Source: Alopecurus myosuroides (Eukaryota > Streptophyta > Magnoliopsida > Poales > Poaceae). From it: DNA of 64,000 nt. The DNA lies in the NCBI GenBank assembly GCA_028641055.1, contig CM054062.1, positions 175,404,380-175,468,379 of the forward strand, written 5' to 3'. Below, piece by piece: positions 11,964-22,879 of the stretch. Within the stretch, counting starts at the first letter, position 1, and the number at the start of each line of letters is the position of its first letter. The notes under the pieces are model-generated. The model saw only the letters and a list, made by a program, of their open reading frames with translations. It searched no databases and was not told where the DNA came from. Position numbers and translations under genes: made by a program.

Positions 11964-13545
11964 TGATACGTCATAAACATATCCTCAATTTCTGATGTTC
12001 CATGTTGTTTCCTACATGTTTTCTATACACTTTATGTCATTTTATCGATTTTCCAGACTAACCTATTGACAAGATGCCACAGAGCCAGTTCTATGTTTTC
12101 TATTGTTTTTAGTTTCAGAAAAGTTGTTCTCGGAATTGGAAAATTCGAAGACCGGAAGTATTAGAATTCCCGAAGGTTCCACGGAGTCCCGAAGAGGCCC
12201 GGAGGGGGGGCACAAGGGGGCCACACCATAGGGCGACGCGCTCCCTTGCCGCGCCTGGGGGTGGTGTGGGCCCCTCGGGCATCCACCGCCATCGCCCTTT
12301 CGCCTATTTATACCCCCCGATATGTGAACCCTAAAGATATGCCACTTTTTCTCGAGAAACACTCGAGGCCGCTGTCATTGTCATCCTGAGAACGAGAGGG
12401 TTCTAGAGCTCTCCCCGGCACCCTGCCAGGAGGGGAATTCATCACCGGAGGGGTCTACACCACCATGCCCTCCTCCAAAGTGACGCGTGAGTAGTTCATC
12501 CATGGACTACGGGTCCATAGCAGTAGCTAGATGGTTGTCTTCTCCACTTTGTACCTCATGTTTAGATCTCGTGAGCTGCCCTACATGATCGAGGTCATCT
12601 TTATGTAATGCTACATGTTGTGTTTGCTAGGATCTGATGAATGTTGAATGCTATGTCTTCTGATTATCAATCTATCATGTTATATTCATGCATATGTTAT
12701 TTATGATCTTACATGCTCTCCGTTATTAGTAGATGCTCTGGCCAAGTAGATGCTAGTAACTCCAAGAGGGAGTATTTATGCTCGATAGTGGGTTCATGCC
12801 TCCTTTGGTTATGTGCTCGAGTGACAGAAACGCGACGGATGGAGGATGTGCTGTTGCCATTAGGGATAAAACAACGGTGTTTACTTAGTTTACATTGTTT
12901 ACATTACGCACTTTGCTTACTGCGATAATCTGTTGCTTGCAACTTAATACCCAACGTTTGTTCGAATGATATTCAGAGTATGGATTATTAGTCATAGATG
13001 TAGTTGGATAACGGTCTATGTATCTTGTTGTAATGCCCGCATGAATCACATAGTAATCTTTATGTCTTGCATATGCACTACGGTGCGGCCTTCATTTCTA
13101 TCAATTGCCCAGCTGTAATTTGTTCACCACACATGTTATTTATCTTTCACGGAGAGAGACACCACCAGTGAACTGTGAACCCCGGTCCATTTTCTCATAC
13201 TGATAATACACATACTGCTTCTACTGTTTTCACACTACTTCTACTACCTTCATATTGTTCTCATATTGTTTTCCACACCATACGTTTAACCTCTTTGTGC
13301 TCAGCAAAACCGGTCAGATTGACAACCTCACTGCTTCGTTGGGGCAAAGTGATTTGATTGTGTTGTGTAGGTTCCACGTTGCCGTTGAACAGGTAGTGCG
13401 TCCTGCCACCTCAGCTGCATCAACCTTCAGAGATTGGTTGTCCTCCTACTGGTCGATTCAACCTTGGTTTCTTTTCTGAGGAAAAACTTGACGGTGCACT
13501 CTTCACAACCTTTCTCTTGGGGTTTACCAACGTCAGCCATCAACA
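11964..13545 (+). repeat. LTR of the Athila-like element
   Basis: It starts TGATACGTCATAAACATATC, a variant of the LTR start common in Triticeae Athila-like families, right after a purine tract, and ends near CAACA at 13541-13545, just before a primer binding site. The length is about 1.58 kb. A TATTTATA box lies at about 12305 after a GC-rich segment. The purine tract lies on the left and the primer site on the right of the same LTR, which no single complete element shows. Confidence 0.65.
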
Positions 13546-13553
13546 AAGTTTTC

Positions 13554-13571
13554 TGGCGACGTTGCCGGGGA
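13554..13571 (+). other. Primer binding site (tRNA-Asp type, one variant base)
   Basis: TGGCGACGTTGCCGGGGA differs at one position from the usual Athila primer site that pairs with the 3' end of tRNA-Asp. It lies eight bases after the LTR end and marks the start of an internal region. Confidence 0.65.
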
Positions 13572-14089
13572 ACGAAGTTTTCGAGAGCAAGCAACCTCCC
13601 GTCAAGGCACCATCAACCTGTGAGTCCAATTATGGCTGAACCCATATTGGGCCGGTTTGTATCATTTTGGGTTGAGTACAACCCGAGCCAGACTTGAGGG
13701 GGTGCGCATTGAACTCTTGGTCGTGCCACCACCCCTCGTATATGCCTAGGAGCTGCGAGTTAGGTTTTTAGAGTACGTTAAAAATAAGAACCCTAGACTC
13801 TAGATTGATTTTCTTGCAAGCATTCATCTTGAAGTATATTCATGTGCAAATTATGCGTGTTATCTGTTGTTTCGTTGGGAATCAGAAGGTACAGGACCAC
13901 CTCATAATCGGTTGCCACGTTGTGCAAGTGTGTGGAGCTGCGAATATCCAAGGGGTTGAAAGGCATAGCAGTTGGCAACGGGGATTAGCCGGAGAGTTTA
14001 CAGTGAGATAAATTTCATCCACAAAATCACGAGTGTTTAACGAGAAGATTGTGTCACCCCATATCAGAAAAGTTATATGCAAATAAGCT
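13572..14089 (+). mobile_element. Start of an internal region after the primer binding site, soon lost
   Basis: These bases follow the primer site in the Athila-like orientation. No gag can be read, and by about 14050 the sequence no longer looks like an internal Gypsy region. This is either a deleted second element copy or the recombination breakpoint. Confidence 0.35.
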
Positions 14090-14410
14090 CACGCTAAGAT
14101 CATGTACACAGTCGCCCAAAAAATAGTATTTTAGCGCGCGCTAGGCCAGAAACAACGCTCCAACAGTCACCAAAAAATAGCTCCACGCCGAAAAAACATC
14201 CAGCGCGCGGCAGACAGGGATGCAAATTTGGTGCATCACCAACAACACGCTGCAATATTGCGCCTAGAAATTTTAGTGCATGAACTTTTTAGGTATCTGG
14301 AAAACTGATGTCCCCCCGCGGCACGCTAAAACTGCTAAAATGGCACTACAAACGCTTTTAGCGCGCCAAGTTATTGCGACTCTGCTAGAGATGCTCTAAG
14401 TGACATCGTT
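14090..14410. mobile_element. Possible non-autonomous DNA transposon relic
   Basis: The right edge GAGATGCTCTAA and the repeated GCGCGC-rich body resemble small PIF/Harbinger-like elements of grasses, whose ends read TTAGAGCATCTC. The matching left end is not visible, so this is only a likely relic. Confidence 0.3.
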
Positions 14411-16590
14411 TTAAGGGATTCTATTATGGCGGCCTAAATACAATTTTTTTAACCATCCAAGTATGACATCATCATGTAGTGAAGTGGAGATGCGCATTTT
14501 CTTTTGGGAAATTTGAGGTTACGATTATAAGCATTTAAAAATTCGAAAACATCCGATGTATATGTGTGAGCATATACCATGGATAAGAGAATTATTCGGT
14601 CTATGTTAGCCCTTCTAGGCCTTTTAGATCTATATCTATCTTACCGTTCGAAAAGGCTTTTAAGAGGACACTTATGGATTAGCTATCAATGTTTGCTATT
14701 TCAGATCACATATTTATTGTTTTGTTCTTGTACACGTTGAAAGTAGTTTTACATGGAAAATGTAGCAGATTTATATTGCATTCTAAAATATCGAGCGAGA
14801 ATATTTTTGTTTCTCCAAGATACATGTAGCTCTTTTTTAGAATTTTGTAAAGGACACTCGTATTATATTTTATAAGCTTGTAAAAAAATAAGGAAAATTA
14901 CATGAATGAAGATAAGGGTGTTCTCGTCTTTCCACCTCCATATTTCTCACGACGACAGGGTTTTATGTCTATTATATCCACCCCTACTACTTAGGGCAAG
15001 CTAAAGAAGTGGCAATGCCCATCTGGCCGATTCAGATCTCATTCGGATGTTTCCCAACTTCCCATCGAGCTTTCCTTCTTCTTCATTTGTTTGAAAGCAA
15101 GTTGATAAGTGGGACCGCCTTCCATCCATCGACCAAACTCACCTTGACAAATGCGGTGCAAGTACAAAGTGTTGGAGGCTCTCCAACCTGTACCCCAAAT
15201 GGACGCTAGTGGATCTGGATATCCTTACCCTTTTACCTAACAGAAAAGTCATGCCACGACTTCACTAGATCCTCGCCAGTTTCACTCGTTGAAGCATTTC
15301 ACATGTTTGGAGGCTAGAGCATGCATCTGGTAGGCACTCCGTCATGTTTACTATGTCCGTCTTAGTTCTTAGATGAAACATCAGTTTAAGCAGGCAGACA
15401 AAAAGAAGTTTCTTCTAATATGTCTAAATGATCACTTGTTGTGGACTTTGGAAAAATCTGGAGACGTACAGCTAGGGAAGGAGCCAAGGCAAATCGCCGA
15501 CGACGCCGTGCGTGCGTGCCGTGCACACTGGGCGCTGTGCGGACGTGGATCCATCAAACTTTTCCCGTGTTTGTCGCCTGGTTGGACCCCATTTCTTCGC
15601 TTTTCCCTTCTTCTTTACGATCTTTTCCCCTTTCCGTGTACACTGCCGCAGTGCTTATCGTGGTCTACTCTTCCCTTCGAGACGAAGCATGCCGTGCAAA
15701 CGTTAGCGTCCATATTTTTTTCCCCGCCTCGAGTCGAGCTTCCAACTTTCTGGATTTAATTTTACTGCCTACTCACTCGGTTTCAAATTATCAAACGTTT
15801 TAGATATTGCAATATGGTTCTTGCTCATTTTAATCTCTATGTATGTGGTCCATATTGCTGGGTTGGGATGTAACACGATACAACTGGATGCAATATGGAA
15901 TGAGAACTCTAAATGGATTTTGCTGGGTTGGATGCAACACGATACAATTAGTTAAGGGCCATATATGATTTTATTGAAGTATTGTCAACGCGATGTGTCC
16001 ATGTTTGGCAGCTACCCTGTATTGTATTATTTGTGTAGATATAAATTCGGGAGGAATCTGATAGCAGCCCGTATGAGAATCATGGAGCAGACATCCCGAG
16101 CAGTAAGCACGATCGAACGAGAAAGAGTATGGTCCCAGCGTGCAACAGGCAACATCAGATTGCTGCAGTCCATCACCAACCACGTACGAGAGACGAGACA
16201 AGGAACCGTGGAGACCTGGGATGGGAGCTTTCAAGCTGGAAGCGATTCGCAGAAGCGAAATTTGCGAATCTCAAACCTGCCACCGCCCACTGACGGACGC
16301 CCTCGCTCCAAACCGACAGCGCGACGCTCGGCCGCACCGATTCCCATGGAGTCGATCAGATTCAGCGCGATCCAACCCAACGCACCTCCGCCGGGGGGTA
16401 CGTGGCTCCACGCGTCGCGCCACCCCGCCACGAGGCGCGCGAGGTGGGCGATTCTGGAATCTTCAGCACCCCGGATAAAACGCAACCACCATACTACGCC
16501 CAAGAACCGAAACCTAGTACTGATAGTGCTATCCAACTGCCGTCAGCGTACGTATACGGTCCCCAAGAGCTACTCGACGTACATCGGAGC
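14411..16590. other. Intergenic, upstream side of the gene at 16.6 kb
   Basis: This is mostly AT-rich sequence with short open frames and no domain. Two similar short blocks containing ACACGATACAA occur at 15874 and 15939. From about 16230 the sequence becomes GC-rich, like a grass promoter and leader; GGATAAAAC at about 16473 is a weak TATA candidate for the gene that starts at 16591. Confidence 0.4.
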
Positions 16591-17022
16591 ATGCAGTCCG
16601 TTTGCCCCACCGCGACGGCGGCCGCGCGGCCACCGCTGCTTGTCGTCCCGCGCGCGCTCTCCTCGGGAAGGTTTGGCTGCGGGGCACGGCTTCGGATGGG
16701 CGGTGCCGCGGGTGGGACGGCGCTCCGCGCGCAGTGCGGTGCCGGAGCGGAGCCGATGGAGGCGCGTAAGGACGGGTCCGCGCTCTCTGAGAGTATCCAA
16801 GAGGACGCGGGGCTGGCGCCGGAGCAGATGGAGTTGCTGGAGGACGAGGCCATGAGCGGGGAAGACGAGGGCCGGAGCCCCACGGACTACGACCGCCGCG
16901 CGCACATCTTCCAGGAGAGCTCACGGGTGTTCCGGGCCCTCAAGGACCGCCGTGACGGCGACGGCGACGGCGGGGTGAAGGGGGGCGAGCGAGAAGTCGT
17001 GGCTAACTCGTCTCCCGAGTAG
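16591..17022 (+). CDS. Small acidic protein of unknown function, possible plastid targeting
   Basis: The frame gives 143 residues from the ATG at 16591; upstream codons stay open, but the segment before this ATG looks like untranslated leader. The N-terminus (about 1-45) is rich in A, R, S, P and T with few acidic residues, as in plastid transit peptides. The middle has an acidic helix around EQMELLEDEAM (about 86-96). A charged segment, DYDRRAHIFQESSRVFRALK (about 104-123), looks like the conserved core; I recall similar short plant proteins but no known function. The C-terminus is a glycine/aspartate-rich tail. The GC-rich third positions fit a monocot gene. It appears intronless. Coding status is inferred from codon use and the ordered domain-like C-terminus. 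Confidence 0.65.
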   Translation: MQSVCPTATAAARPPLLVVPRALSSGRFGCGARLRMGGAAGGTALRAQCGAGAEPMEARKDGSALSESIQEDAGLAPEQMELLEDEAMSGEDEGRSPTDYDRRAHIFQESSRVFRALKDRRDGDGDGGVKGGEREVVANSSPE

Positions 17023-17352
17023 GAAGTGCTCTACGAGTTGTACCCACTAAGCACGTGTTTTTTAATGTAAATCTAGGCCGATAACTATATACATGGAGGT
17101 TCCTTTCACGCCATCGATCGATCTGCTAGCGGAATGAGTACGACACCATGAAAGAGATCGATGAGATGAACTGTACACATCGAAGCAACTTACTAATCCC
17201 AACTCGTACTGCATCCTACACCGAGGGCGGGTTGCCCGCACACAAGTGTGAGTCAGATGGTTGGCCTACCGTACTTGCAGCCTTTCGTTTTCTTTGCCCG
17301 CGTGTGGCAAAATTTACCTCTGTCAGGAAAGAAACCAGACGCTCAAATACTA

Positions 17353-17491
17353 CTCCCTCCGATCCATATTAATAGGTGCTGAAGTGGATGTATCTAGCAA
17401 TAAAACATGTCTAAATACATCCACTTCAGCACCTATTAAAACATGTCTAAATACATCCACTTCAGCACCTATTAATATGGATCGGAGGGAG
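17353..17491. mobile_element. Stowaway-like (Mariner) MITE with internal duplication
   Basis: The ends are CTCCCTCCGATCCATATTA and its exact inverse, flanked by TA (17351-17352 and 17492-17493). The 139-bp body is a long inverted repeat in which the right arm unit (36 bp, 17402-17437) is repeated directly at 17438-17473. It codes for nothing. Confidence 0.9.
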
Positions 17492-17493
17492 TA

Positions 17494-19479
17494 CCATTTT
17501 CCTCCCGTAGAAAGAAATGAACACAAGGAGGATATCGCTGATATGACAGAATTCGTATCCATGTTTCATACTCTATACTGAATTCACAACAGTTCACTTA
17601 CAAGCCAAATCCTTCACACACCATGCGAAATACACCGAACATCAACAAAATACTCTACAGTTGGTCAAAAAATAATGTATTTAACACTAACATATATCTG
17701 GATACATCCACTTTTGCCCAACCTTGAGACAACTAATATGAGACGGGAGGAGTACAAAATTTATAAGAAAAACAATACGGTTACAACAATCATTTATGAT
17801 TTGCATTGTGGGGAGGGACCAAATCGAAGCTCTGTTTCCTTTTCCCGTCGCTTTCTTCCGCGTGATTCTGCCTTCATTTATTTGTTTTTGTTCTCTTATG
17901 TTTCCACCCTTCAAATGCGATACGTGTTCTCAAAGTGGTGCTTTTCGTTTGTGTAAATCATGGTGTACTGGCCCGCAACAGAGGCGCGGGATCGACACCA
18001 AACTAGCTAGGTGAGTGGTGACTACCGATAATTGTACGTATGTACGCCTTTACGAAGCTGCAACTTTTTTCAAAAAATCGTACTTTACAGAGCACAACGA
18101 CAAAAACAACAATCACTTTTTTGTCGACAAAAAACAACAATCGCTTCAACAGTCATATTGTACACCCTGCGACGTTGAAAAATGTTAGAACTCACATGTA
18201 TCATGCATGGAAAACAATCCTGACAAAAAAAAATTGCCGAAATTTCGAGAAAAAAAAAGATGACCCAACATGCTTTAAAAATGATCACGTAAATAGAAAA
18301 ATGTCCATGTAACTCAACAAAATATTCTTAATAGGTCGCATAAATAGTTCCCTAAGTATATTCTGCCACTCTTAAAATGTTCATGTATATGAAAATACTC
18401 ATGCCACCGTGGTTCGGATCGGTAAGAAAACTGGTACACATTGGGTATATATTGTTGAAAATGTACCAGATTGCTTTTTTTTCTTGAGAACATGCAGTTC
18501 TTTCATATTAGACTCCACATTTATTCAAACAAAACGTCTATATATTTTTTTAAAAAAAATTGACGCATTCAGAATTGTTTAACCTGTCAATTCATTTGTG
18601 TATACGGTTCATGATCTGAGCACTCAGATCGCTGGGATCATAAACTAGGTTGCTGTTCAGTCCACAATCTATTCTGAAATTTGCATGACTAACAATTTCA
18701 ATAGTTTCGTTCGAGTCAGCCTTTTACAGAGGCTCATGTGCAGTTGGTGCTTTCAGCTATTTTACTGATATTCGGATACATGTTGGGTTAGTGTTGTTAT
18801 TCAGATAATACAATTATTTGGTTATTTCTTTTGGTTACATTTGGTACTGCAGCCTCGGTGAAATTTCCTCACAACTGTATGTCGCTTTAAGCATATACGT
18901 TCCATGTATATCAATTTGACTTCCAAGTTTCAATTCCTTATTCTGTTTGACTTGCTGAATCTCTTACTCGTGCTCTCTCAGATAATTTCATGCAGTGGTA
19001 TAGTACTTCAGCTGTTGCCTATGTTTACGGGCATGTTGCTACAGTGAGTAGATTGATTTTTATGTTGTTTACCCGTCCTGTTTACTAACTTCTGTGTCCT
19101 TTCCTGCTTATTCACAACGCAAATGTGCATCATTATGCAATGCCATCAACTCACAAAATGAAAAATAAAGCACATATTCGTTCTTCTATATATGTGATCA
19201 CAAAGTTGACAATTTGGACTCCAAAAACTATACACGCAACAAAGAGCACACATTATTGCCAAACCAGTAACCTTGTATACACTAGACAGACGATTGGCAA
19301 CTAACTCAGTGAACTCACGCACTGATTAGCAGGCTAACTAAGTCTACTACACCAAAATACCTAGCAATCTTATCATGGTTGCAAAAATTGAACCTGCTTG
19401 TATACTTCCTCCTAAATTCTTGCCACAATCCTGAGAAACGAGGTTAAATTAGCTATGACCCGAGCTTCAGAGATTCCAG
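17494..19479. other. Intergenic between the 16.6-kb gene and the EDR4-like gene
   Basis: This is AT-rich sequence. A half Stowaway relic ends GAGACGGGAGGAG|TA near 17751. The segment before 19480 holds the 3' untranslated region of the minus-strand EDR4-like gene. I see no further gene. Confidence 0.4.
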
Positions 19480-21583
19480 TCAATGAATCCTTTTCTTGAA
19501 CATTCCTTGGAACGGCAAGCCTAAATGTCTCTGTTTGGCTTTGGATCCCTTCACTGCACTACGTTCTGCACTTAAATCATCATCAGTCACGCGAACGCCT
19601 TTCCCCTTCATGTCATATGCTTTTGCGTTAGGCGCCCGTCTGCTGAAACTCTCATACAGACTAGGAGAATGCCGCAGCAGCTCACTCGCAGAAGAGTACC
19701 CCATCAACCGATGAAGCTTAGACTCCTTGGCACTTCTTTCATCAATGGTGTTGAAAGATGAGTTCCTCGACACGTTCAGGGGTTGGCCGTCCTCGGTAGA
19801 ATAGCTCGCATCAGCCGAAATACCGTATTCTTCCGAGTACGAGTATGGGTCTGCTTGACGGGCATTAGCGTTATGCTCATCATCTCCCGGGTGAATCTCG
19901 TAGTCATCTATGCTAGATTCATCTCCCCCAAATGGTGACTGAAGCTTCTTTCTGCTTGGGTCTCTGTAAGAGTAGGTGAGAACTTGTGAGCAGGAGCCAC
20001 ACTGCAACCTGCGTGTTCCTCTGCTTGGAATGGCAAAACCGGTGGGCAGCTGGACCAGCCTGAGACAGTTTGAGCAAAGGACAAATGGTGCGCCACGTAG
20101 AACTGGCCGACAGAGATTTTTCGGGGGAGGCCGCCGCTTTATCTCCTTGCTTGCTGGCTTCTGTCGTGCAGGTTCTTGTTTCCAGGAGCTGCAACAAGGT
20201 GGCCCAAAGCTACGGTGATAACATTGGTGGGAGCATGACCTCGTTTCCATTTGTCCACTGTGGTCGTAGGAATAAGCACTGTACCGGCGATACCGCGGTA
20301 AGGGTTGCCCATGGCCATGGGGAGCAACTTGGCCAGACCTACTTAGGCGAGATGCAATGCCAGAATGCTTGGCAGCAGGATGATAAGTTGTAAGAGGTTG
20401 GCTGGATGTGATGGCTGCATGAGGCCTGTAACCATCTTGTTTCAGAGGGCGTGGAGGAGGGTGCGCCCTTGGCTTGCAATCTGAAGGCTGACTGAAAATT
20501 TCAGAAAGGTCGCCTTTCAATTCATCCACCGTCTTCATAATCTTTGATTGAAGAGGTTCACTTGCTCTGAAGCTTTTTGACTGGAATGAAGTCCGGGAAG
20601 AGTGGTAATCAAGCGAGTCAACCCATACTCTAGGCCCTTCTCGGAGATCACAAGACAGAGATTTCACCCTTACGAGCTTGCTTCTCTTGATTTCCGTAGC
20701 TTCAGTTTCGCATGCTTGGCTCTGCTCAGATTCTGGCAAATTGACAGGTGATTCTCTTCCATCCGATAAGGGCTCGGAGGCTTTCGGACTGCATTCCTCT
20801 TCATCGTCTTCTCTTACTATGCAAGCCTCTGGACTCTCTGCACTTGGCTCCACTGTGCTGCTCTCTTCATTGTCAGACCCTATATGTGTGTCATTCCCAT
20901 TGGGATGTATCAGGGCAGCAAGATCTTCCAATTCTCCATCGGTGTCCCGTCCATCAGAACTGTCGTCTTCATTGCACTCAGTATTTGCAGCCTCCATAGG
21001 AGTCTTCTCAGGCGACATAACATCACCATTCTCACTGCTGCTGATGCCATTGCTCTCGTGCTCGGTCTCAGTGCATTGAATATCAAGAGCGCAGGAATCA
21101 TCATCCGCGGCAGCACCAATGGAACCCAGTTCCTTGCTTTGCGGAGACACTCCGTTGCTGACAGAGGTAACAACAGAGTAACTGCCTGAGTCTTGCCGAA
21201 CTTGTTTTGTGGACGCACCGTTGCTCACAGGTGTAACAACAGAGTAATCGCCAGAGTCTTGCCGATCCTGTTTTGTGGCCACAGTCTGTGCATTGCCAGC
21301 ACGGACCTTAGCTGCATAAGCATAAACACACACAAAAGGAACAGTCACTTCCAGGGAAACTAATGAGCAAACCGATTGGTATTAGTAAGTTCGTAATTAG
21401 AGAGAGAAGTATATAGCTAGTTATTAATTTCTGATTAGCCCTCGAATTTGAATTTGTACCTCGAAGAGTGGTGTTGCATCCACCGCACTGGTAGACTGAA
21501 ACATTCGCAGGTTCTGGTAGAATGTTAAGACACTTTGGGCACCTCACAAGGCGAAACCCTCCTGTGTTTGCACTTGCCATCAT
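19480..21583 (-). CDS. EDR4-like zinc-ribbon protein (DUF3133 family), two coding exons
   Basis: Coding exons are 21583-21460 and 21311-19480, joined by a 148-base intron with GT (21459) and AG (21312); the split codon keeps frame and gives 651 residues. Exon 1 carries the N-terminal zinc ribbon with CPKC (about 15-18) and CGGC (about 33-36). The plant zinc-ribbon domain near the C-terminus has CSNC (about 454-457) and CGSC (about 479-482). The long middle is acidic, serine-rich and probably disordered. This two-ribbon layout is that of ENHANCED DISEASE RESISTANCE 4-type proteins, which in Arabidopsis modulate EDR1 and powdery-mildew resistance at the membrane/endocytic system. Orthology to EDR4 itself is not shown; grasses have several paralogues. 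Two adjacent ATGs (21583 and 21580) are possible starts. Confidence 0.88.
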
Positions 21584-21603
21584 ACAAGAAAGGCCAAGGA
21601 CAT
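21580..21603 (-). promoter_or_regulatory. Upstream ORF overlapping the EDR4-like start codon
   Basis: An ATG at 21603 opens a seven-codon frame whose TGA (21582-21580) overlaps the first main ATG in the string ATGA. This arrangement allows termination-coupled reinitiation or represses the main frame. The frame is read directly; the effect is inference. Confidence 0.5.
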
Positions 21604-21719
21604 CGCCCACGGCACAGGATTTCCAGGACAAGATGTATCAATTACCACCAAAACTGCTACGGTTGCAAAGGCTGTCTCCTATGTTGTAATACCAGGGGCA
21701 GGATCCAGTGTTCCTGTAT

Positions 21720-22367
21720 CTGCAAACGTTCAAGAGAAAAATGATCAGTTCCACTAGCAGATTAGGAGCTCCTGGTTGGACTACAATAGCATTAAAATCG
21801 TGCAAAAATCCTTAACTGAGCGTGGATATCATCCTATCCGTAACATGATGGGAAAAGGGATAAAGGACAAGGCGCTGCCAGAAATACAGTTGAAGCGCCA
21901 CATGGTAGCTGGTGAACAAAATCAGGAATACAGGGCAGGACTGTAACATTGATGCTACTACTACTACTAGGTTGGCAATTGAAACATTGAACTGGATGGG
22001 CAGAGAGGCATTTTGGGCAGTGGGCAAATCGGGAGCAATCTATTGGGGGTTGGCTGATTAGAAAACAACAGATCGATGGCTCGTACTACTACTAGTATTT
22101 TAGCCTACATACAGAAAGTGCTAATTGGTTCGGTCCCCTTTGTCGTGTTGGTGAGATCATGAAAGAACCTACTAGCTGATCTACTCGACCATGCATAGAC
22201 GTCATATTGTTCACAGCTAGAACTAGTTCTGCGATGACGGTTGGTAGGTAACACGTAGTAACAGTTGGAAAAATCCAAAGTAGGGTGGATGGATCTTCAT
22301 AAAGAACACAAGCGAATCTTTCATATGTGGTACTACAACGTGAAGAAGAGAATAAACCGATACTTAC
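21720..22367 (-). other. Predicted intron in the 5' leader of the EDR4-like gene
   Basis: The donor is GTAAGT at 22367 and the acceptor TTTGCAG ends at 21720, with a leader exon upstream in CT-rich sequence. The model predicts a leader exon from about 22835 to 22368 and a second leader segment 21719-21584. Splicing is inferred from signals only. Confidence 0.45.
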
Positions 22368-22867
22368 TTGGCACTATGAACAGCTGGAGCCAAATTTGGA
22401 TAGAGAAACCGGAGGAGAGGGAGAAGATGCGAGAAGAAACTCCAGCCCGGCCCCCGATGTGCAGACTGGAGTAACTAATCCAGGAGAAAAGGCTAGAAGA
22501 GGGCGGCAGAGCAGGACCTCTTGTTTGGGCAAAAAAGGAAAAGGAAAAAGGAGACGACTAGGGCCTGATCCGAAGTCTCAAGGAAGGAAGAGGAGGAGGA
22601 GGAGGAGGAAGAGGCCAAGAACTCACCTTTCCTCGTTCTTTCCACCACTCCTTCCAGCTGCGGACCTGCGGTCTCGACAAATACGGCCAAGCTCGGAAAC
22701 TTGCGCAGCGCAGCCCGTGGTGGTGGTCGTCTTGCCCCGCAAGGTTGGGTTCTTTGATTCCCCCGCGCGCAACTCCCGGTGCTGTTCTCCGAAGTTCCAC
22801 GCCGCGTTCCGGCGTTCGCCGCTAAGCTAGTCAGGTCAATAAGCTTAAGTGAGGGAAGGATCGGCGG

Positions 22868-22875
22868 TATAAATA
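22868..22875 (-). promoter_or_regulatory. Candidate TATA box for the EDR4-like gene
   Basis: TATTTATA on the minus strand lies about 30 bases before a CT-rich leader. The plus strand of the same bases reads TATAAATA, a better TATA match, so the orientation is not certain. Confidence 0.35.
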
Positions 22876-22879
22876 AAAA

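Noticed and set aside
15965..16855. 296-residue plus-strand open frame
   Set aside because: It overlaps the better frame at 16591-17022 in another phase, is arginine/proline-rich without order, and stays open because of GC bias.
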